Below, one piece after another: positions 17,271-26,579 of a stretch of 62,594 nucleotides of DNA (the stretch's first letter is position 1; each line of letters opens with the position of its first letter). This DNA comes from an uncultured Sphingosinicella sp. GTDB lineage: Bacteria; Pseudomonadota; Alphaproteobacteria; Sphingomonadales; Sphingomonadaceae. The notes under the pieces were generated by a model. That model did no database searches. It had not been told where the DNA came from and worked only from the letters and a program-made list of their open reading frames with translations. Made by a program: the position numbers and the translations under genes. The stretch is from the NCBI GenBank assembly GCA_946886275.1, contig CAMPIH010000001.1, positions 1 to 62,594 on the forward strand, read 5' to 3'.

Positions 17271-17533
17271 ACGTCGCCGATCCAGTCGACCTTGCCGTAA
17301 GCCGCGCCTGGGAGCGAGGACAGGACAAGCCGAAGCCTTCCGCCAGCGCCAAGATGCTCGAGCAGGCCATGTCCCGCGAGGTGGGCGTCGACCCGATGCG
17401 GGAGGACGTCGCCGAGATCATCTACAGCTTCGACCAGGAGGCGATTGAGCAGCCCTGGCGGCGTCTCGGGTCGACCCGGCGCCAGACCTATTACGACATC
17501 GCTGACGCGGTGATTGCGCGGGTGCGGAAATGA
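17267..17533 (+). CDS. Hypothetical phage protein
   Basis: 88 residues, ATGA overlap with the methyltransferase. Helical, with AKMLEQAMSREVGVDPMRED and PWRRLGSTRRQTYYDIADAV. Resembles small helical phage proteins of unknown role. Part of the rightward operon. Confidence 0.7.
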   Translation: MNVADPVDLAVSRAWERGQDKPKPSASAKMLEQAMSREVGVDPMREDVAEIIYSFDQEAIEQPWRRLGSTRRQTYYDIADAVIARVRK

Positions 17534-17892
17534 TCGCTGAGCTCGCCCTCCTCCTGTTTCTACTGCTGGCCGCTCACGCCCTCTGCGATTTCGCGCTCCA
17601 GCCCGCCCATGTTTCCACCGCCAAGAGGCCGGGCGGTAACGCGTCGGTGCCGTGGTTGCTGGCGATCGGCGGCCATTCGCTGATCCACGGCGGCGCCGTC
17701 GCCTTGCTCGTTCTGCCCTACGTCGGTGCGGCCGACGCCCTTGCTCTCGGCATCGCTGAGACGAGCCTCCATGCCGCGATCGACATCTCCCGGTGCCACC
17801 GGATTATCGGCACGAAAACCGACCAGGCCGCCCATGTCGCATGCAAGCTTCTCTGGGTCTGGATCATCGCCGGATCGGGGGCGCTTCCATGA
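17530..17892 (+). CDS. DUF3307 membrane protein
   Basis: 120 residues, three or four hydrophobic helices (LALLLFLLLAAHALCDFALQ; IGGHSLIHGGAVALLVLPYV; HVACKLLWVWIIAGSG). The motifs AHALCDFALQ, HSLIHG and the His/Asp in LHAAIDISRCHRI are those of the DUF3307 family, found in many phages and bacteria without known function. Sits in the inner membrane. Odd placement among replication genes. Confidence 0.8.
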   Translation: MIAELALLLFLLLAAHALCDFALQPAHVSTAKRPGGNASVPWLLAIGGHSLIHGGAVALLVLPYVGAADALALGIAETSLHAAIDISRCHRIIGTKTDQAAHVACKLLWVWIIAGSGALP

Positions 17893-18494
17893 GCAGCCGC
17901 CAGCTCCAGCAATATCTCGAGGCTCGCGCGGCGGGCGCGACCGTCGAGGTCGCCGCGGCGGCATCCAGGATCAGCCTGGGCGAGTCCAAACTCACCGAGG
18001 CCGCCATCGCCCGGCACGAAATCGATCTGCCGTCACCGGAAATTACCACCGAAGGAGAGAGTGAAATGCCCAGAGGAAAGCCAGCCGAAGCGCTCGAAAA
18101 CGCGAGCGAGCATCTCGGCGCCGCCAATGATCAGGTCGAACAGGTTATGACGCCGGATTTCGAGCGTGGTCTCAACATCCTGCGTTCTGATCTTAATCCG
18201 CTCACCGAGGAAAGCGCCAAGATCCGCGGCGACCAATCGGCGGCGTGGAAGATGATCGAGAAGGACTGCCACCTCAACAAGAAGGGCGCGAAATTCGTCC
18301 ACTCGCTGATGCGGATGGATCCTGAAATTCGCGATGACGTGCTGCGTACCGTCTATGGCCTGATGAAGGCGGCGAAGATCGGCATCAGTCGCGATCTCGT
18401 CGACCAGATGGGCAAGGGCGACGCGCCCGACATGCCGACGAGCGACGAGAAGGCAACCGAGCCTGGCAATCTCGCTTCCATCGCCGCCGAATAG
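17889..18494 (+). CDS. Hypothetical phage protein
   Basis: 201 residues, start MSSRQLQQYLEARAAGATVE at 17889 by ATGA overlap. The N-terminal region may hold a short HTH (VEVAAAASRISLGESKLTE). The central and C-terminal parts are helical (KMIEKDCHLNKKGAKFVHSL; MDPEIRDDVLRTVYGLMKAA) and resemble phage proteins annotated only as hypothetical. A DNA-binding role is possible from location. Confidence 0.7.
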   Translation: MSSRQLQQYLEARAAGATVEVAAAASRISLGESKLTEAAIARHEIDLPSPEITTEGESEMPRGKPAEALENASEHLGAANDQVEQVMTPDFERGLNILRSDLNPLTEESAKIRGDQSAAWKMIEKDCHLNKKGAKFVHSLMRMDPEIRDDVLRTVYGLMKAAKIGISRDLVDQMGKGDAPDMPTSDEKATEPGNLASIAAE

Positions 18495-18508
18495 TTCGGC
18501 GCGGCATC

Positions 18509-19057
18509 ATGTTCGTAGCGTTGGATCTCTCGATCCGGAGCACCGGCTTCGCTTGCTGGTCGGAAGGCCAGGAGCAGCCGGTGTCCGGGTTGTGGCACCT
18601 CGCCAGCGGTCTGGAATGGGCGCCGCGCGCCTTTGTCCGCCTCCAGCGCAACCTGATGGACCTTCATCGGGTCACGAAGATCGCTTCCATCATCTACGAG
18701 GATTCGCTTCCGCCCGGGAAGCTGCACGGACAGACCAATCTGGCCACGCTCAGGGCGGCCGTCGGCCTCACCAGCCACGTCGAGAGCTTCGGCGAGGCGA
18801 TCGGCGCCAAGGTACGCGCCACCAATCAGTCGACCTGGCGCCGGCATTTCCTCGGCGCGATGAAGAGAGGCACCAAGACCGCCGACCTCAAGCACATGGC
18901 GAACATGCGCTGTCGCGAGCTGGGGTTCCGGCCGCAGCGCCATGACGAGGCCGAGGCCCTGGGGATGCTCGATTTCGAGCTGCATCTCGCCGGCCTGACG
19001 CCGCCGTGGCGGCAACAGCATGTCCTTCAGACGCAAATGGTCGGAGGGCCGCGGTGA
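18509..19057 (+). CDS. RuvC-like Holliday junction resolvase
   Basis: 182 residues. RNase H-fold nuclease: VALDLSIRSTGFACW carries the first catalytic Asp, IIYEDSLPPG the acidic residue after strand 4, and RHDEAEALGMLDFEL the final Asp/Glu pair of RuvC enzymes. Likely resolves branched DNA during replication and packaging. Lies upstream of replication initiation genes. Confidence 0.85.
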   Translation: MFVALDLSIRSTGFACWSEGQEQPVSGLWHLASGLEWAPRAFVRLQRNLMDLHRVTKIASIIYEDSLPPGKLHGQTNLATLRAAVGLTSHVESFGEAIGAKVRATNQSTWRRHFLGAMKRGTKTADLKHMANMRCRELGFRPQRHDEAEALGMLDFELHLAGLTPPWRQQHVLQTQMVGGPR

Positions 19058-19785
19058 TCGAGTCATTCCGCCACCACAGCTCACTCCAGCGCGGCGTCAT
19101 GCTCGATTGGCTCCGTCATTGCGACGAGACTGGAGAACCGCATCCGACCGATGCTGCGATCGCCGACCGCTTCTGTTTCAGCGGCATCGAGGCGGCGCGG
19201 ACGCTCCTCGCCGATCTGGCCGACCGCGGCGAGATCTGCATCAGCTACAACGGCCACGGCCGGGAGATCGTTGTCGCACCCGCGAAGGCGCATCGGCAGA
19301 TCGGCTCAGAGCGGCCTCTTGCCAGGAGCGTGAAGAAGCCGAAGCGCCCTCGTCCCGATGTCGACGCGACAGTGGCGAAGATCATGAAGATCGTCCGCCG
19401 TGACCCGACTGCGCCCCGTCCTGAGCCTGAGGTCCAGAAGGCTCGGCCGCCCGTCATTCCCGCGAAGCCGAAGGAGCCCGTCATGGGGAACCGGATCCAG
19501 TTGAACATCTGTCCATCACCAGAGCTGTTCGAACGCATCCGTGCGCTGGCGCAGGCCGACGGGCTGATGCCTGGGCAAAAGGCGCGGGACATGCTGGAGC
19601 GTGCGATCAATCAGCCGGCCGTGATTCCGGAACCGATGGTCGAGCTCACCGGCAAGCCCAAGGTTAGAGCCGAAGTGGCGCGCGCCGCGACGGAGGCCAG
19701 GATGGAACTCCACGATTTCTGCAGCAAGTTGCTCGACCTCGGTCTCGAGGTCTGGGTCCGCCGGCGGATCGAGGGCGAGATATGA
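19054..19785 (+). CDS. Winged-helix-like protein with basic linker
   Basis: 243 residues, GTG start at 19054 overlapping the resolvase stop. N-terminal 70 residues fit a winged helix ([40 protein letters not shown]). A Lys/Pro/Arg linker follows, then a helical C-terminal half ([20 protein letters not shown]). The plan suggests a DNA-binding replication or regulatory protein. Not matched to a named family. Confidence 0.65.
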   Translation: MIESFRHHSSLQRGVMLDWLRHCDETGEPHPTDAAIADRFCFSGIEAARTLLADLADRGEICISYNGHGREIVVAPAKAHRQIGSERPLARSVKKPKRPRPDVDATVAKIMKIVRRDPTAPRPEPEVQKARPPVIPAKPKEPVMGNRIQLNICPSPELFERIRALAQADGLMPGQKARDMLERAINQPAVIPEPMVELTGKPKVRAEVARAATEARMELHDFCSKLLDLGLEVWVRRRIEGEI

Positions 19786-20132
19786 TCGACAGTCCCATGC
19801 CCATCGCGACGATCCAGGAGCACGTCGCCCGATCATACCAGGTACCGGCGCGCGAGATCCGCAGCGCCCGCCGTTCCCGTGCGATCATCGAGCCGCGTCA
19901 CGTCGCGATGTACCTGTCAAAGGAGCTGACGCCGAGCTCGCTGCCTCATATCGGCCACTTCTTTGGCGGCCGCGATCACACCACGGTTCTCCACGCGGTC
20001 CGGAAGATCGAGGATCTGCGCCGCCGGACGCCGGAGCTGGACGGACGGATCCGGGCGCTGATGGCCAAACTCAATCCGCCGGAGCCTGGCGCCGAGGTTC
20101 AGGACGATCTTTTCATCGAGGGGGACCGGTGA
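19782..20132 (+). CDS. Stand-alone DnaA domain IV protein
   Basis: 116 residues, about the size of the DNA-binding domain of DnaA alone. [20 protein letters not shown] and [20 protein letters not shown] match the DnaA-box-binding helices and signature loop. No AAA+ ATPase part. The C terminus, [11 protein letters not shown], contains QDDLF, close to the Q-x-D/S-L-F sliding-clamp-binding motif. Directly precedes dnaB with a 4-bp overlap, so it probably helps initiate phage replication, perhaps at host-like DnaA boxes. Confidence 0.87.
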   Translation: MIDSPMPIATIQEHVARSYQVPAREIRSARRSRAIIEPRHVAMYLSKELTPSSLPHIGHFFGGRDHTTVLHAVRKIEDLRRRTPELDGRIRALMAKLNPPEPGAEVQDDLFIEGDR

Positions 20133-21505
20133 GCCTGGCAGATCCTCCTGAAACGAGCCTTCAGAACGTCGCTGCCGAGATGGCGCTGATCGGCGCCATG
20201 CTGTGCGATCCGAAGATCATCGATCGAACGGCTGATGTCCTTTCCGTCGATTCATTCTTTGACCAGTTTCTGGGCTTCATCTTCGGCACGCTGGTCCGGG
20301 AGCACAGTCTCGGCCGCTCGCTCAATCCAATCACATTGGAGCCATTTCTCAAGAGCGATCCGGCGTACGAAGAATTGGGCGGCAGGAAATGGCTGTTCGA
20401 TCTGACGTCCTCGTTCGCGATTACGATCGGGGCGAGCAACTTTGCGCGCGACATCGCCGAGATGGCCCAGCGTCGTCGACTGGTCGAAGGGCTCCGCACC
20501 GCGATCGAGACGGCCAAAGATCTGGAAGTGCCGATCGACCGGCTGATCGAGCAGGCCGACGGTGCGGTAACGGCCGCACGGCCCGTCGACGAAGAGGATT
20601 TCGAGCTTAGCGGCGCCGACTGCGTCAAGACCGTCATCGACAGTTTCGACCAGCCCGTTCGGGGGGTCGAGTGCCACGTCATTCCTTCGATCGATCATCT
20701 GCTGGGCCCGATGAGACCGTCGCAGCTCATCGTCGGCGCCGGCCGGCCGGGAATGGGCAAGACCGCGACCGCCATTTCCTACGCGCTGGGTGCCGCCTCC
20801 CGTGGTCATGGCACGCTCTTCATCAGCCTGGAGATGAGCCGCGACCAGATGGGCGAACGGATGGCAGCCGACCTCTGCGTCAGCCATCGCATCCCCTACG
20901 AGTCCATTCGCGATCGAACCCTCACCCGCGAGCAACAGCGCGAGATCTGCCGCGCCCATGAGCGGCTGAAGGAGATGCCGCTCGAGGTGATCGACCGGAG
21001 CGGACTCACCATCGGCCGGCTCCGCATGATGGTAAGGCGCTGGGTCAGGCGCTTCGCCGCCCGCGGTCAGAAGCTCGAGCTGGTCATTGTCGACTATCTC
21101 CAGCTGCTCAGGGCCGACGGCAAGATGGATCGGTTCGAAGCCGTCGGCGAGATCAGCCGATCGCTCAAGGAGATCGCCAAGGAGCATGGTATCGCCGTGT
21201 TCGCCCTGTCCCAGCTCAGCCGGAAGGTCGAGGAGCGGGCGGACAAGCGGCCACAGCTCGCCGATCTCAGGGAAAGCGGACAGATCGAGCAGGACGCCGA
21301 CGCCGTGCTCTTCTTCCTCCGCCTCGAATATTATCTCCGCAAGGAGCCGGAGCCCGATCTAGCCGATGAGAAGCGCGCCGAATGGGAGCGCCGCCTCGCC
21401 GCCTGCCAGGGCCGTATCGAATTCATCTGTGCCAAGCGGCGCAACGGCACCGAGGGCAGCCGCTTCGGCGATTTCCTCGGCGCCTACCAGGCGGTGCGCG
21501 GATGA
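20129..21505 (+). CDS. dnaB: Replicative DNA helicase DnaB
   Basis: 458 residues, GTG start at 20129. N-terminal domain ([19 protein letters not shown]), linker, then RecA-fold ATPase: Walker [12 protein letters not shown] near residue 207, [16 protein letters not shown], Walker [10 protein letters not shown], and the late [20 protein letters not shown] with motif H4. Ring helicase that unwinds the phage fork. Preceded by the DnaA-domain gene and followed by a likely helicase-associated protein. Confidence 0.95.
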   Translation: MSLADPPETSLQNVAAEMALIGAMLCDPKIIDRTADVLSVDSFFDQFLGFIFGTLVREHSLGRSLNPITLEPFLKSDPAYEELGGRKWLFDLTSSFAITIGASNFARDIAEMAQRRRLVEGLRTAIETAKDLEVPIDRLIEQADGAVTAARPVDEEDFELSGADCVKTVIDSFDQPVRGVECHVIPSIDHLLGPMRPSQLIVGAGRPGMGKTATAISYALGAASRGHGTLFISLEMSRDQMGERMAADLCVSHRIPYESIRDRTLTREQQREICRAHERLKEMPLEVIDRSGLTIGRLRMMVRRWVRRFAARGQKLELVIVDYLQLLRADGKMDRFEAVGEISRSLKEIAKEHGIAVFALSQLSRKVEERADKRPQLADLRESGQIEQDADAVLFFLRLEYYLRKEPEPDLADEKRAEWERRLAACQGRIEFICAKRRNGTEGSRFGDFLGAYQAVRG

Positions 21506-22284
21506 CGGCAGAACCCTGGAGCAAATGGTTCTGGACCGATTACGAGGCCGATCCTGGCCTTCGTATGAGCAGCCTCGCCGCGCAGGGGCTGTGGATGAGA
21601 ATGCTGTGCCTGATGGCGAAAGCCTCTCCCAAAGGGGAACTCAGGGTTGGTAGCGAGCCGTGCACCATGGCGGACCTGGCAGTTTATGTCGGGCAGCCTG
21701 AAGAGACGGTAGCGGCCCTCGTTGAGGAACTGGAACGGAGAGCGGTCTTTTCGCGCACCAGGGCAGGCGTGATCTACAACCGTAGATTGCGAAAAGACGC
21801 CGAACTTTCGAAAAAAAGAGCGAAAGCAGGCGCAAAAGGAGCAGAGACTACAAATCTGAAATTCCACAATAATTCAGATTTGTCGCGGCAAAACGCCGGC
21901 AAAGGCAACGGCAAAAGTCCGGCCCCAGAAGCCAGAAGCCAGAAGCCAGATAAGAGTGAGGATAAACCTCACTCTAATGGTGCGGGCGATCTTCCCGATT
22001 GGGTTCCACGGGAGGAGTGGGCCGGGTTCAAGGCGATGAGGGTGAGGATCAAGAAACCCCTCACCCAGCGAGCCGAGAAGATGGCGCTCGACGATCTGGC
22101 CAGGCTTCGAGCGGAGGGACAGGACCCGGTAGCAGTCCTTCGGCAGTCCGAATTCCACTGCTGGATGGGTCTGTTTCCGGTCAGGGGCGACGATCGCAAC
22201 GGAGCGGCGCGCGCCGACGACAATTCGCTCTATTCGGCCATCGATCGTGATTATGGCCGGCGAGCCGCGGCGGCGCCGAAATGA
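21502..22284 (+). CDS. Replication accessory protein, helicase-loader-like
   Basis: 260 residues, start [20 protein letters not shown] at 21502 by ATGA overlap. The N-terminal part (LAAQGLWMRMLCLMAKASPK; PEETVAALVEELERR) looks like the winged-helix domain of phage replication proteins. A low-complexity Lys/Ser/Gly linker covers residues 100-160. The tail (WAGFKAMRVRIKKPLTQRAE) is helical. The linker region is noticeably more A-rich than its neighbours (21780-21990). A loader or primosomal role is inferred from the dnaB neighbour. Confidence 0.7.
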   Translation: MTAEPWSKWFWTDYEADPGLRMSSLAAQGLWMRMLCLMAKASPKGELRVGSEPCTMADLAVYVGQPEETVAALVEELERRAVFSRTRAGVIYNRRLRKDAELSKKRAKAGAKGAETTNLKFHNNSDLSRQNAGKGNGKSPAPEARSQKPDKSEDKPHSNGAGDLPDWVPREEWAGFKAMRVRIKKPLTQRAEKMALDDLARLRAEGQDPVAVLRQSEFHCWMGLFPVRGDDRNGAARADDNSLYSAIDRDYGRRAAAAPK

Positions 22285-22490
22285 GCCGGCTCAGCTCTCC
22301 GTTGGGGTCCTGGGCGGCTCGGTCCGACTCGCCTGACCCAGCCGCGGCCAGGCGAATTGCCCAATCGGCTTACCAGCGGACCGGATTCGTCGCGATCGAT
22401 CCAACCTGGCTCGAGCTGCCTGACGATCGGGAGCGACTGAGGGATCTGGCGGACAAGGTTCATGGCGCGAGGAGTGAGCGAGGTGCGTAA
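22281..22490 (+). CDS. Small hypothetical protein
   Basis: 69 residues, ATGA overlap with the gene before. Starts MSRLSSPLGSWAARSDSPD, then a helix (AARRIAQSAYQRTGF) and WLELPDDRERLRDLADKVHG. No known family. Overlaps the start of the NusG-like gene. Confidence 0.55.
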   Translation: MSRLSSPLGSWAARSDSPDPAAARRIAQSAYQRTGFVAIDPTWLELPDDRERLRDLADKVHGARSERGA

Positions 22491-23106
22491 TGGGGAGGGG
22501 ATCGGCGCCGAGGCGGCCGGTCAGGGATGGATAGTGCTCCGGACAACGGCGAGCTCGACGCTTCGTCTGGCGCAATCGCTCGCCGAGGACGGCTACAAGG
22601 TCTGGACGCCGGTCCGGAGGTTCCGGGTGAGGGTGCCGAGGGCGAACGCCAAGCGCAACGTCGAACTGCCGCTGATCCCCCAATATATATTCGCCCGGGA
22701 ACGACATCTGCTGAATCTGCTCGAGCTGGCGGCGATGCCGGAGAAGCCGCGGCGCGGCGCCGGCGGCCGACTCCCTGCGCATCGTGACTTCTCGGTGTTC
22801 CGTCACGCCGGTCGGATACCCGTCATCCTGGATGACGATCTGAAGCCGCTTCGGGAGGCTGAAGATTTGGCTAAGCCTCGCCGCTGGACGAGCGCATTTG
22901 CCGATGGATCGCGGGTGCGCATCACCGGGGGCAGCTTCGAAGGGCTCGTCGGTACCGTCGAAAGTTGCGACGGCCGCAAGGCCGCATTGTGGGTCTCGCT
23001 GTTCGGCCGGCACCGCCGCGTGAAAATTTCGACTTTCATTCTGCAGCCTGTTGAAGGTATAGGATCCGGCGAAGCCCGATCGGGCACCGCCGCCAAAGCG
23101 GCTTAG
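22462..23106 (+). CDS. NusG-like transcription antitermination factor
   Basis: 214 residues. The N-terminal NGN domain begins GWIVLRTTASSTLRLAQSLA and includes YKVWTPVRRFRVRVPR and LPLIPQYIFA, the usual core. The C-terminal KOW domain is DGSRVRITGGSFEGLVGTVE. The family binds RNA polymerase and modifies elongation, as RfaH does for long operons. It is the last gene before the 27-kb late operon, so a late antiterminator role is likely. A GTG at 22483 with GGAG eight bases upstream is a good alternative start. Confidence 0.87.
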   Translation: MARGVSEVRNGEGIGAEAAGQGWIVLRTTASSTLRLAQSLAEDGYKVWTPVRRFRVRVPRANAKRNVELPLIPQYIFARERHLLNLLELAAMPEKPRRGAGGRLPAHRDFSVFRHAGRIPVILDDDLKPLREAEDLAKPRRWTSAFADGSRVRITGGSFEGLVGTVESCDGRKAALWVSLFGRHRRVKISTFILQPVEGIGSGEARSGTAAKAA

Positions 23107-23260
23107 GCGAGATGGTTTGGCCCGCTACAGGGATATCAGACCTCGCCACTGAAGATCCGAGGCACCCCGCTTTCGGTGAAGTCGTAAGACATGGAACAAA
23201 CGGTGGTCGCGCGCAGGGATGCGCGGGTCGGCTGCCTCAACAGTTAGCAAGGGGCCATTG
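23107..23260 (+). other. Gap before late operon: candidate late control region
   Basis: 154 bp without a gene, long for this compact genome, between the NusG-like gene and terminase. It holds a small hairpin CGCGC-AGGGAT-GCGCG (about 23209-23224) and no clear consensus promoter. Promoter, packaging or antiterminator loading site are all possible. The terminase start follows AAGGGG. Confidence 0.3.
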
Positions 23261-23929
23261 ATGCGCCTCCCGAGCGACCCCGGCGCCCGGCTTGAGCTCT
23301 TGCTCGCCGCCCGGAAGCAGATCGGGCGCAAGAAGATCCTGCTCAACGCCGAGGAAATGGCCGGCGCCGCCGGCATGAGCTGGCGAAACCTGAAAACGAT
23401 CATCGATCGGGATCCCGAGTTCCCGGTCAAGCGGCGAGGCTCCGAAGGGGTCCCGTGGGAATTCGAGGCCGCGAAGGCGCTCGACAGGATGATTGCAACG
23501 GCTCGGGCGGTGATAGCCGACCGCGAGCGGCGGAAGGCGCGAGCGGCGTCTCTTGCCGGAATTCGATCGTCCGGTTCGGCCAGTTTCCCCGCCGGCTCGG
23601 CGAACCCCCCGGGTTCCGGCTCCGCTGCCCGCGAGATGCTCGAGGATGCTCGGGCGATCAACGCCCTGGTCGACGCCCAGACCAAGATGAGAATCGAGCG
23701 GCAGAAGCAGCGCGAGCTGCTCGAGCGCTCGGAAGTCGAAAGCCTGGCCTGGGACATGATGACGACAATGCAGGCGGAGACGATGGCGATTTCGTCGAAG
23801 CTCGATCCGGCCGGCCGCTGGGACCCGTCATTCCGCCGAGAGGTCGAGGACGAGCTGGGCAACGTCCTGGTCACGGTCCGTAGCCGGCTGGAACGGCGCA
23901 TCGAGAAATGGAATGCTGCCAAGCATTGA
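23261..23929 (+). CDS. Terminase small subunit (Nu1-like)
   Basis: 222 residues, start MRLPSDPGARLELLLAAR at 23261 behind AAGGGG. N-terminal HTH-like part (LLNAEEMAGAAGMSWRNLKT) for DNA recognition, a Ser/Gly/Pro linker near residue 100, then a long helix (RIERQKQRELLERSEVES) for oligomerisation. Directly before the large subunit, overlapping by 17 bp. It should recognise the phage cos or pac site and load the large subunit. Confidence 0.82.
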   Translation: MRLPSDPGARLELLLAARKQIGRKKILLNAEEMAGAAGMSWRNLKTIIDRDPEFPVKRRGSEGVPWEFEAAKALDRMIATARAVIADRERRKARAASLAGIRSSGSASFPAGSANPPGSGSAAREMLEDARAINALVDAQTKMRIERQKQRELLERSEVESLAWDMMTTMQAETMAISSKLDPAGRWDPSFRREVEDELGNVLVTVRSRLERRIEKWNAAKH

Positions 23930-26033
23930 GGCCCTGGAGGCCGAGCTCGAGCAGCTGGCATCGGGCGAATTTCTCTGCCGTGTCGGACCGATCGTCGCCG
24001 ATGCGGTGCAGTTGCTTACGCCGCCGGAACGCATCTCGACGACGGAATGCGCCGCCAAATATCGACTGATCCCGCATAAGGTCGGTCGCGGGGCGTCGCT
24101 CTGGGATCCGGAGCTGACGCCGTTCATCAATGGAATTCAGGACGCGCTCGACGATCCCGAAGTCGGGCTGGTGATCGTTCCAAAGCCCGGCCGCGTCGGC
24201 GGCACGATCGCGGCGGAAAACCACCTGTTCAAGCTGATGAAGTTCGGGCCGTTGCCAGACGTGCTCTGGTATCTGCCCAGCGACAGCGAGCGGGACAGCT
24301 ATGTCGATCGCCACGTCGCCAAGATGTTCGAGCTTCACGCCGACGTCCGGGCCAAGATCGGTTCCGGCAAATCGGACAACAAGCTGGCGCGCAAGAAGCT
24401 CGCTGGGCGGCTGATCGAGTGGCTGCAGCTCAATTCCCGGACGGTGACCGGGCGCGACGCCGGGTTCATCGTCGGCGACGAGATCGATGCCGCCAACAAG
24501 AAGCTGGTGCCGTCATTCGTCGACCAGGTGAAAACCCGCGGCACGACGGCCGGCACGCGCTTCAAGGGCTATCTCTGCAGCCACATGGATCGCGGCTGGA
24601 CGAGCGGCGTCGCCGCGGCCTGGAAGGAATCGAGCCGGGGCATCTGGTACATGCCGTGCCCTCATTGCAGGGGCTGGGCCAGCCCATGCCCGACGGCAGC
24701 CGACGGGCATCGCTGGATGCTCGATTATGAGAGGCTCCGCAATGTGAGCGACGACGAGATGCTAGATCACGTCGAAGCCAGCGCCGGGCTGAAATGCCCG
24801 CACTGCGGTAAGAAGGCCGCCGACGTCCACAAGCCGGCGATGCTGCTCAGCGGCAAGTGGGTGCACGAGGGACAGTCGATCGACCGCAAGGGCCGAGTCA
24901 TCGGCGAGCCGCGATCGAAGCGAGTGATGGGTTTCTGGATCCACGGCTCGATGTCGCCCTGGGTGCCATGGAGCGATCTCGCGCGTCGCTACGTCAGCGC
25001 GGTGCTCGTGTTCGAGCGGACGAAGAAATCGGAACGGCTCCGCGAGGTCACCGCCAAGGTGCTCGGCGAGGTCTATGAAGGCGCAGGCGAGGGCGCGAAG
25101 GCCATCGATCCGGTCCGGCTGAGACAGCGGGCGGAAGCAGCGACGCAGATCGAGCGGTTTGTCGCAGGCACCGTGCCTTCCGACGTCTGGTTCGTCACCG
25201 CGGCGGTCGACGTCGGCCACCGGAAGTTCGACGTCATGATCCTCGGCTGGGATCTCGAGGGCCGATCCTGGGTGATCGAGCGCTTCACCATCACGACGCG
25301 GCGCGTCGGAAGCCGGGACATCGACATCCGGCCGGCAGAGCGGATCGAGGACTGGTCCGTGCTCGAGGACCAGGTGCTGAAGCGGGAGCTGGTTGTTCTC
25401 GACGATCCGACGATGTTGATGCCGATCGCCGGCGTCGCCATCGACACCGGCGACGGCCATGTCACCTGGAAGGCCCGCGAGTTCGCTCGCCGGATGGCGC
25501 GAAAGGGTCATTTCTGGGGGAAGGCTTCGCAGCCCTGGCACAAGGTCCGGCTGATCAAGGGTGCGAAATCGCCGACGGCCCCGGAGCTTCCGCCGAAGGG
25601 CCGCGACGTCAATGTCGACGAGGAAGGCCGGAAGGTGACGCCAGTCCTGCTCGAATGGGACGTCGGCGTTCACAAGCTGAAGTCGCTCACGGTCGAGCGT
25701 CTCGCCGAGACCGAGGGAGGACCAGGCCAGGTGACCTTCGCCGAGGGTCTGCCCGCCTCGACGTTCGAAGAATTTGCCGGAGAGGTGCTGATCGACGGCG
25801 CCTGGGAGCGGCGGGGCCCGAACGAGAGCCTCGATCTCCACGGCTATAACGAAATCGTCCGGCTCCAGTTGAGGCCGGACCGCAGGGAGATCGATTGGGA
25901 GAACCGTCCACCGATCTGGGCGAGGCCGGTGCCTGCCGAGGTTGAGACGATCCCTGAATTAGAGACATCCGAACCGGTAGCTTCGACGAAGCGATCGGCA
26001 CTGGAGAGAATGGCGGCGCTGAACCGCCGCTGA
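23913..26033 (+). CDS. Terminase large subunit, GpA family
   Basis: 706 residues; ATP-driven DNA packaging motor and nuclease. LTPPERISTTECAAKYR and SLWDPELTPFINGIQDALD are the family opening. Walker A region is VIVPKPGRVGGT (off-consensus), Walker B IVGDEID. A zinc knuckle with CPHC near residue 249 and CPHCGK near residue 290 follows, as in GpA. The nuclease domain contains AAVDVGHRKFDVMILGWD. The lambda-type family implies cos packaging. Confidence 0.93.
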   Translation: MLPSIEALEAELEQLASGEFLCRVGPIVADAVQLLTPPERISTTECAAKYRLIPHKVGRGASLWDPELTPFINGIQDALDDPEVGLVIVPKPGRVGGTIAAENHLFKLMKFGPLPDVLWYLPSDSERDSYVDRHVAKMFELHADVRAKIGSGKSDNKLARKKLAGRLIEWLQLNSRTVTGRDAGFIVGDEIDAANKKLVPSFVDQVKTRGTTAGTRFKGYLCSHMDRGWTSGVAAAWKESSRGIWYMPCPHCRGWASPCPTAADGHRWMLDYERLRNVSDDEMLDHVEASAGLKCPHCGKKAADVHKPAMLLSGKWVHEGQSIDRKGRVIGEPRSKRVMGFWIHGSMSPWVPWSDLARRYVSAVLVFERTKKSERLREVTAKVLGEVYEGAGEGAKAIDPVRLRQRAEAATQIERFVAGTVPSDVWFVTAAVDVGHRKFDVMILGWDLEGRSWVIERFTITTRRVGSRDIDIRPAERIEDWSVLEDQVLKRELVVLDDPTMLMPIAGVAIDTGDGHVTWKAREFARRMARKGHFWGKASQPWHKVRLIKGAKSPTAPELPPKGRDVNVDEEGRKVTPVLLEWDVGVHKLKSLTVERLAETEGGPGQVTFAEGLPASTFEEFAGEVLIDGAWERRGPNESLDLHGYNEIVRLQLRPDRREIDWENRPPIWARPVPAEVETIPELETSEPVASTKRSALERMAALNRR

Positions 26034-26103
26034 GGGCCGCCTGCGTTCTAAGGCGGGGTGGGGAGGCCGAGTAGCTGGCCGTTTCTTCTCAAGGAGAGAA
26101 ATC

Positions 26104-26565
26104 GTGGCCAATATCGTTTTCAATATCGCCAAGGGGCGGGCAGCGGAACTCTACAACAGGGTCGAGAATAGCGATCCTGCCAATTCGGCAATCGTTATCA
26201 TCCCGATCGAGGCGGCCGGCCTCGAGGCCGACGCAGTCCTGATCGACAAAGACACGCTCGCCGACGTGCTTTCCGGTACGACAAACGAGCAGTCGACGAT
26301 GGGCCGGAAGGTTCTTACCGATGCCGATCTGGCTGCGATTCCTGCTCCGGACGATACCAACGACCGAAGCGAACGCTCGCTTCCGACGGTCACATGGACC
26401 GCGGCCAGCGGCAACGCGATCGCCAAGCTTCTCATCTGCTACGATCCCGATACGACGGCTGGGACCGATGCAGACATCGTTCCTCTCACGATGTTCGATT
26501 TCGCCCAGACACCGAGCGGCGCGGACATCCAGATGACGACTGGGGCATTCTTCCGCGCCACCTGA
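26104..26565 (+). CDS. Putative virion-associated protein between terminase and gpW
   Basis: 153 residues, GTG start after a strong AAGGAGAG. Starts MANIVFNIAKGRAAELYNRV and has repeated beta segments (SAIVIIPIEAAGLEADAVLI; LLICYDPDTTAGTDADIVPL). No HTH or catalytic motif. Pairs with the repeat protein that follows, 14 bp downstream. In lambda this interval holds only gpW, so these two genes are an insertion into the head module. Probably structural. Confidence 0.6.
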   Translation: MANIVFNIAKGRAAELYNRVENSDPANSAIVIIPIEAAGLEADAVLIDKDTLADVLSGTTNEQSTMGRKVLTDADLAAIPAPDDTNDRSERSLPTVTWTAASGNAIAKLLICYDPDTTAGTDADIVPLTMFDFAQTPSGADIQMTTGAFFRAT

Positions 26566-26579
26566 TCGGGGGCGCGTAG

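Noticed and set aside
24762..25841. 359-codon minus-strand frame opposite terminase
   Set aside because: Antisense shadow of the GpA gene with His/Arg/Asp-rich composition.
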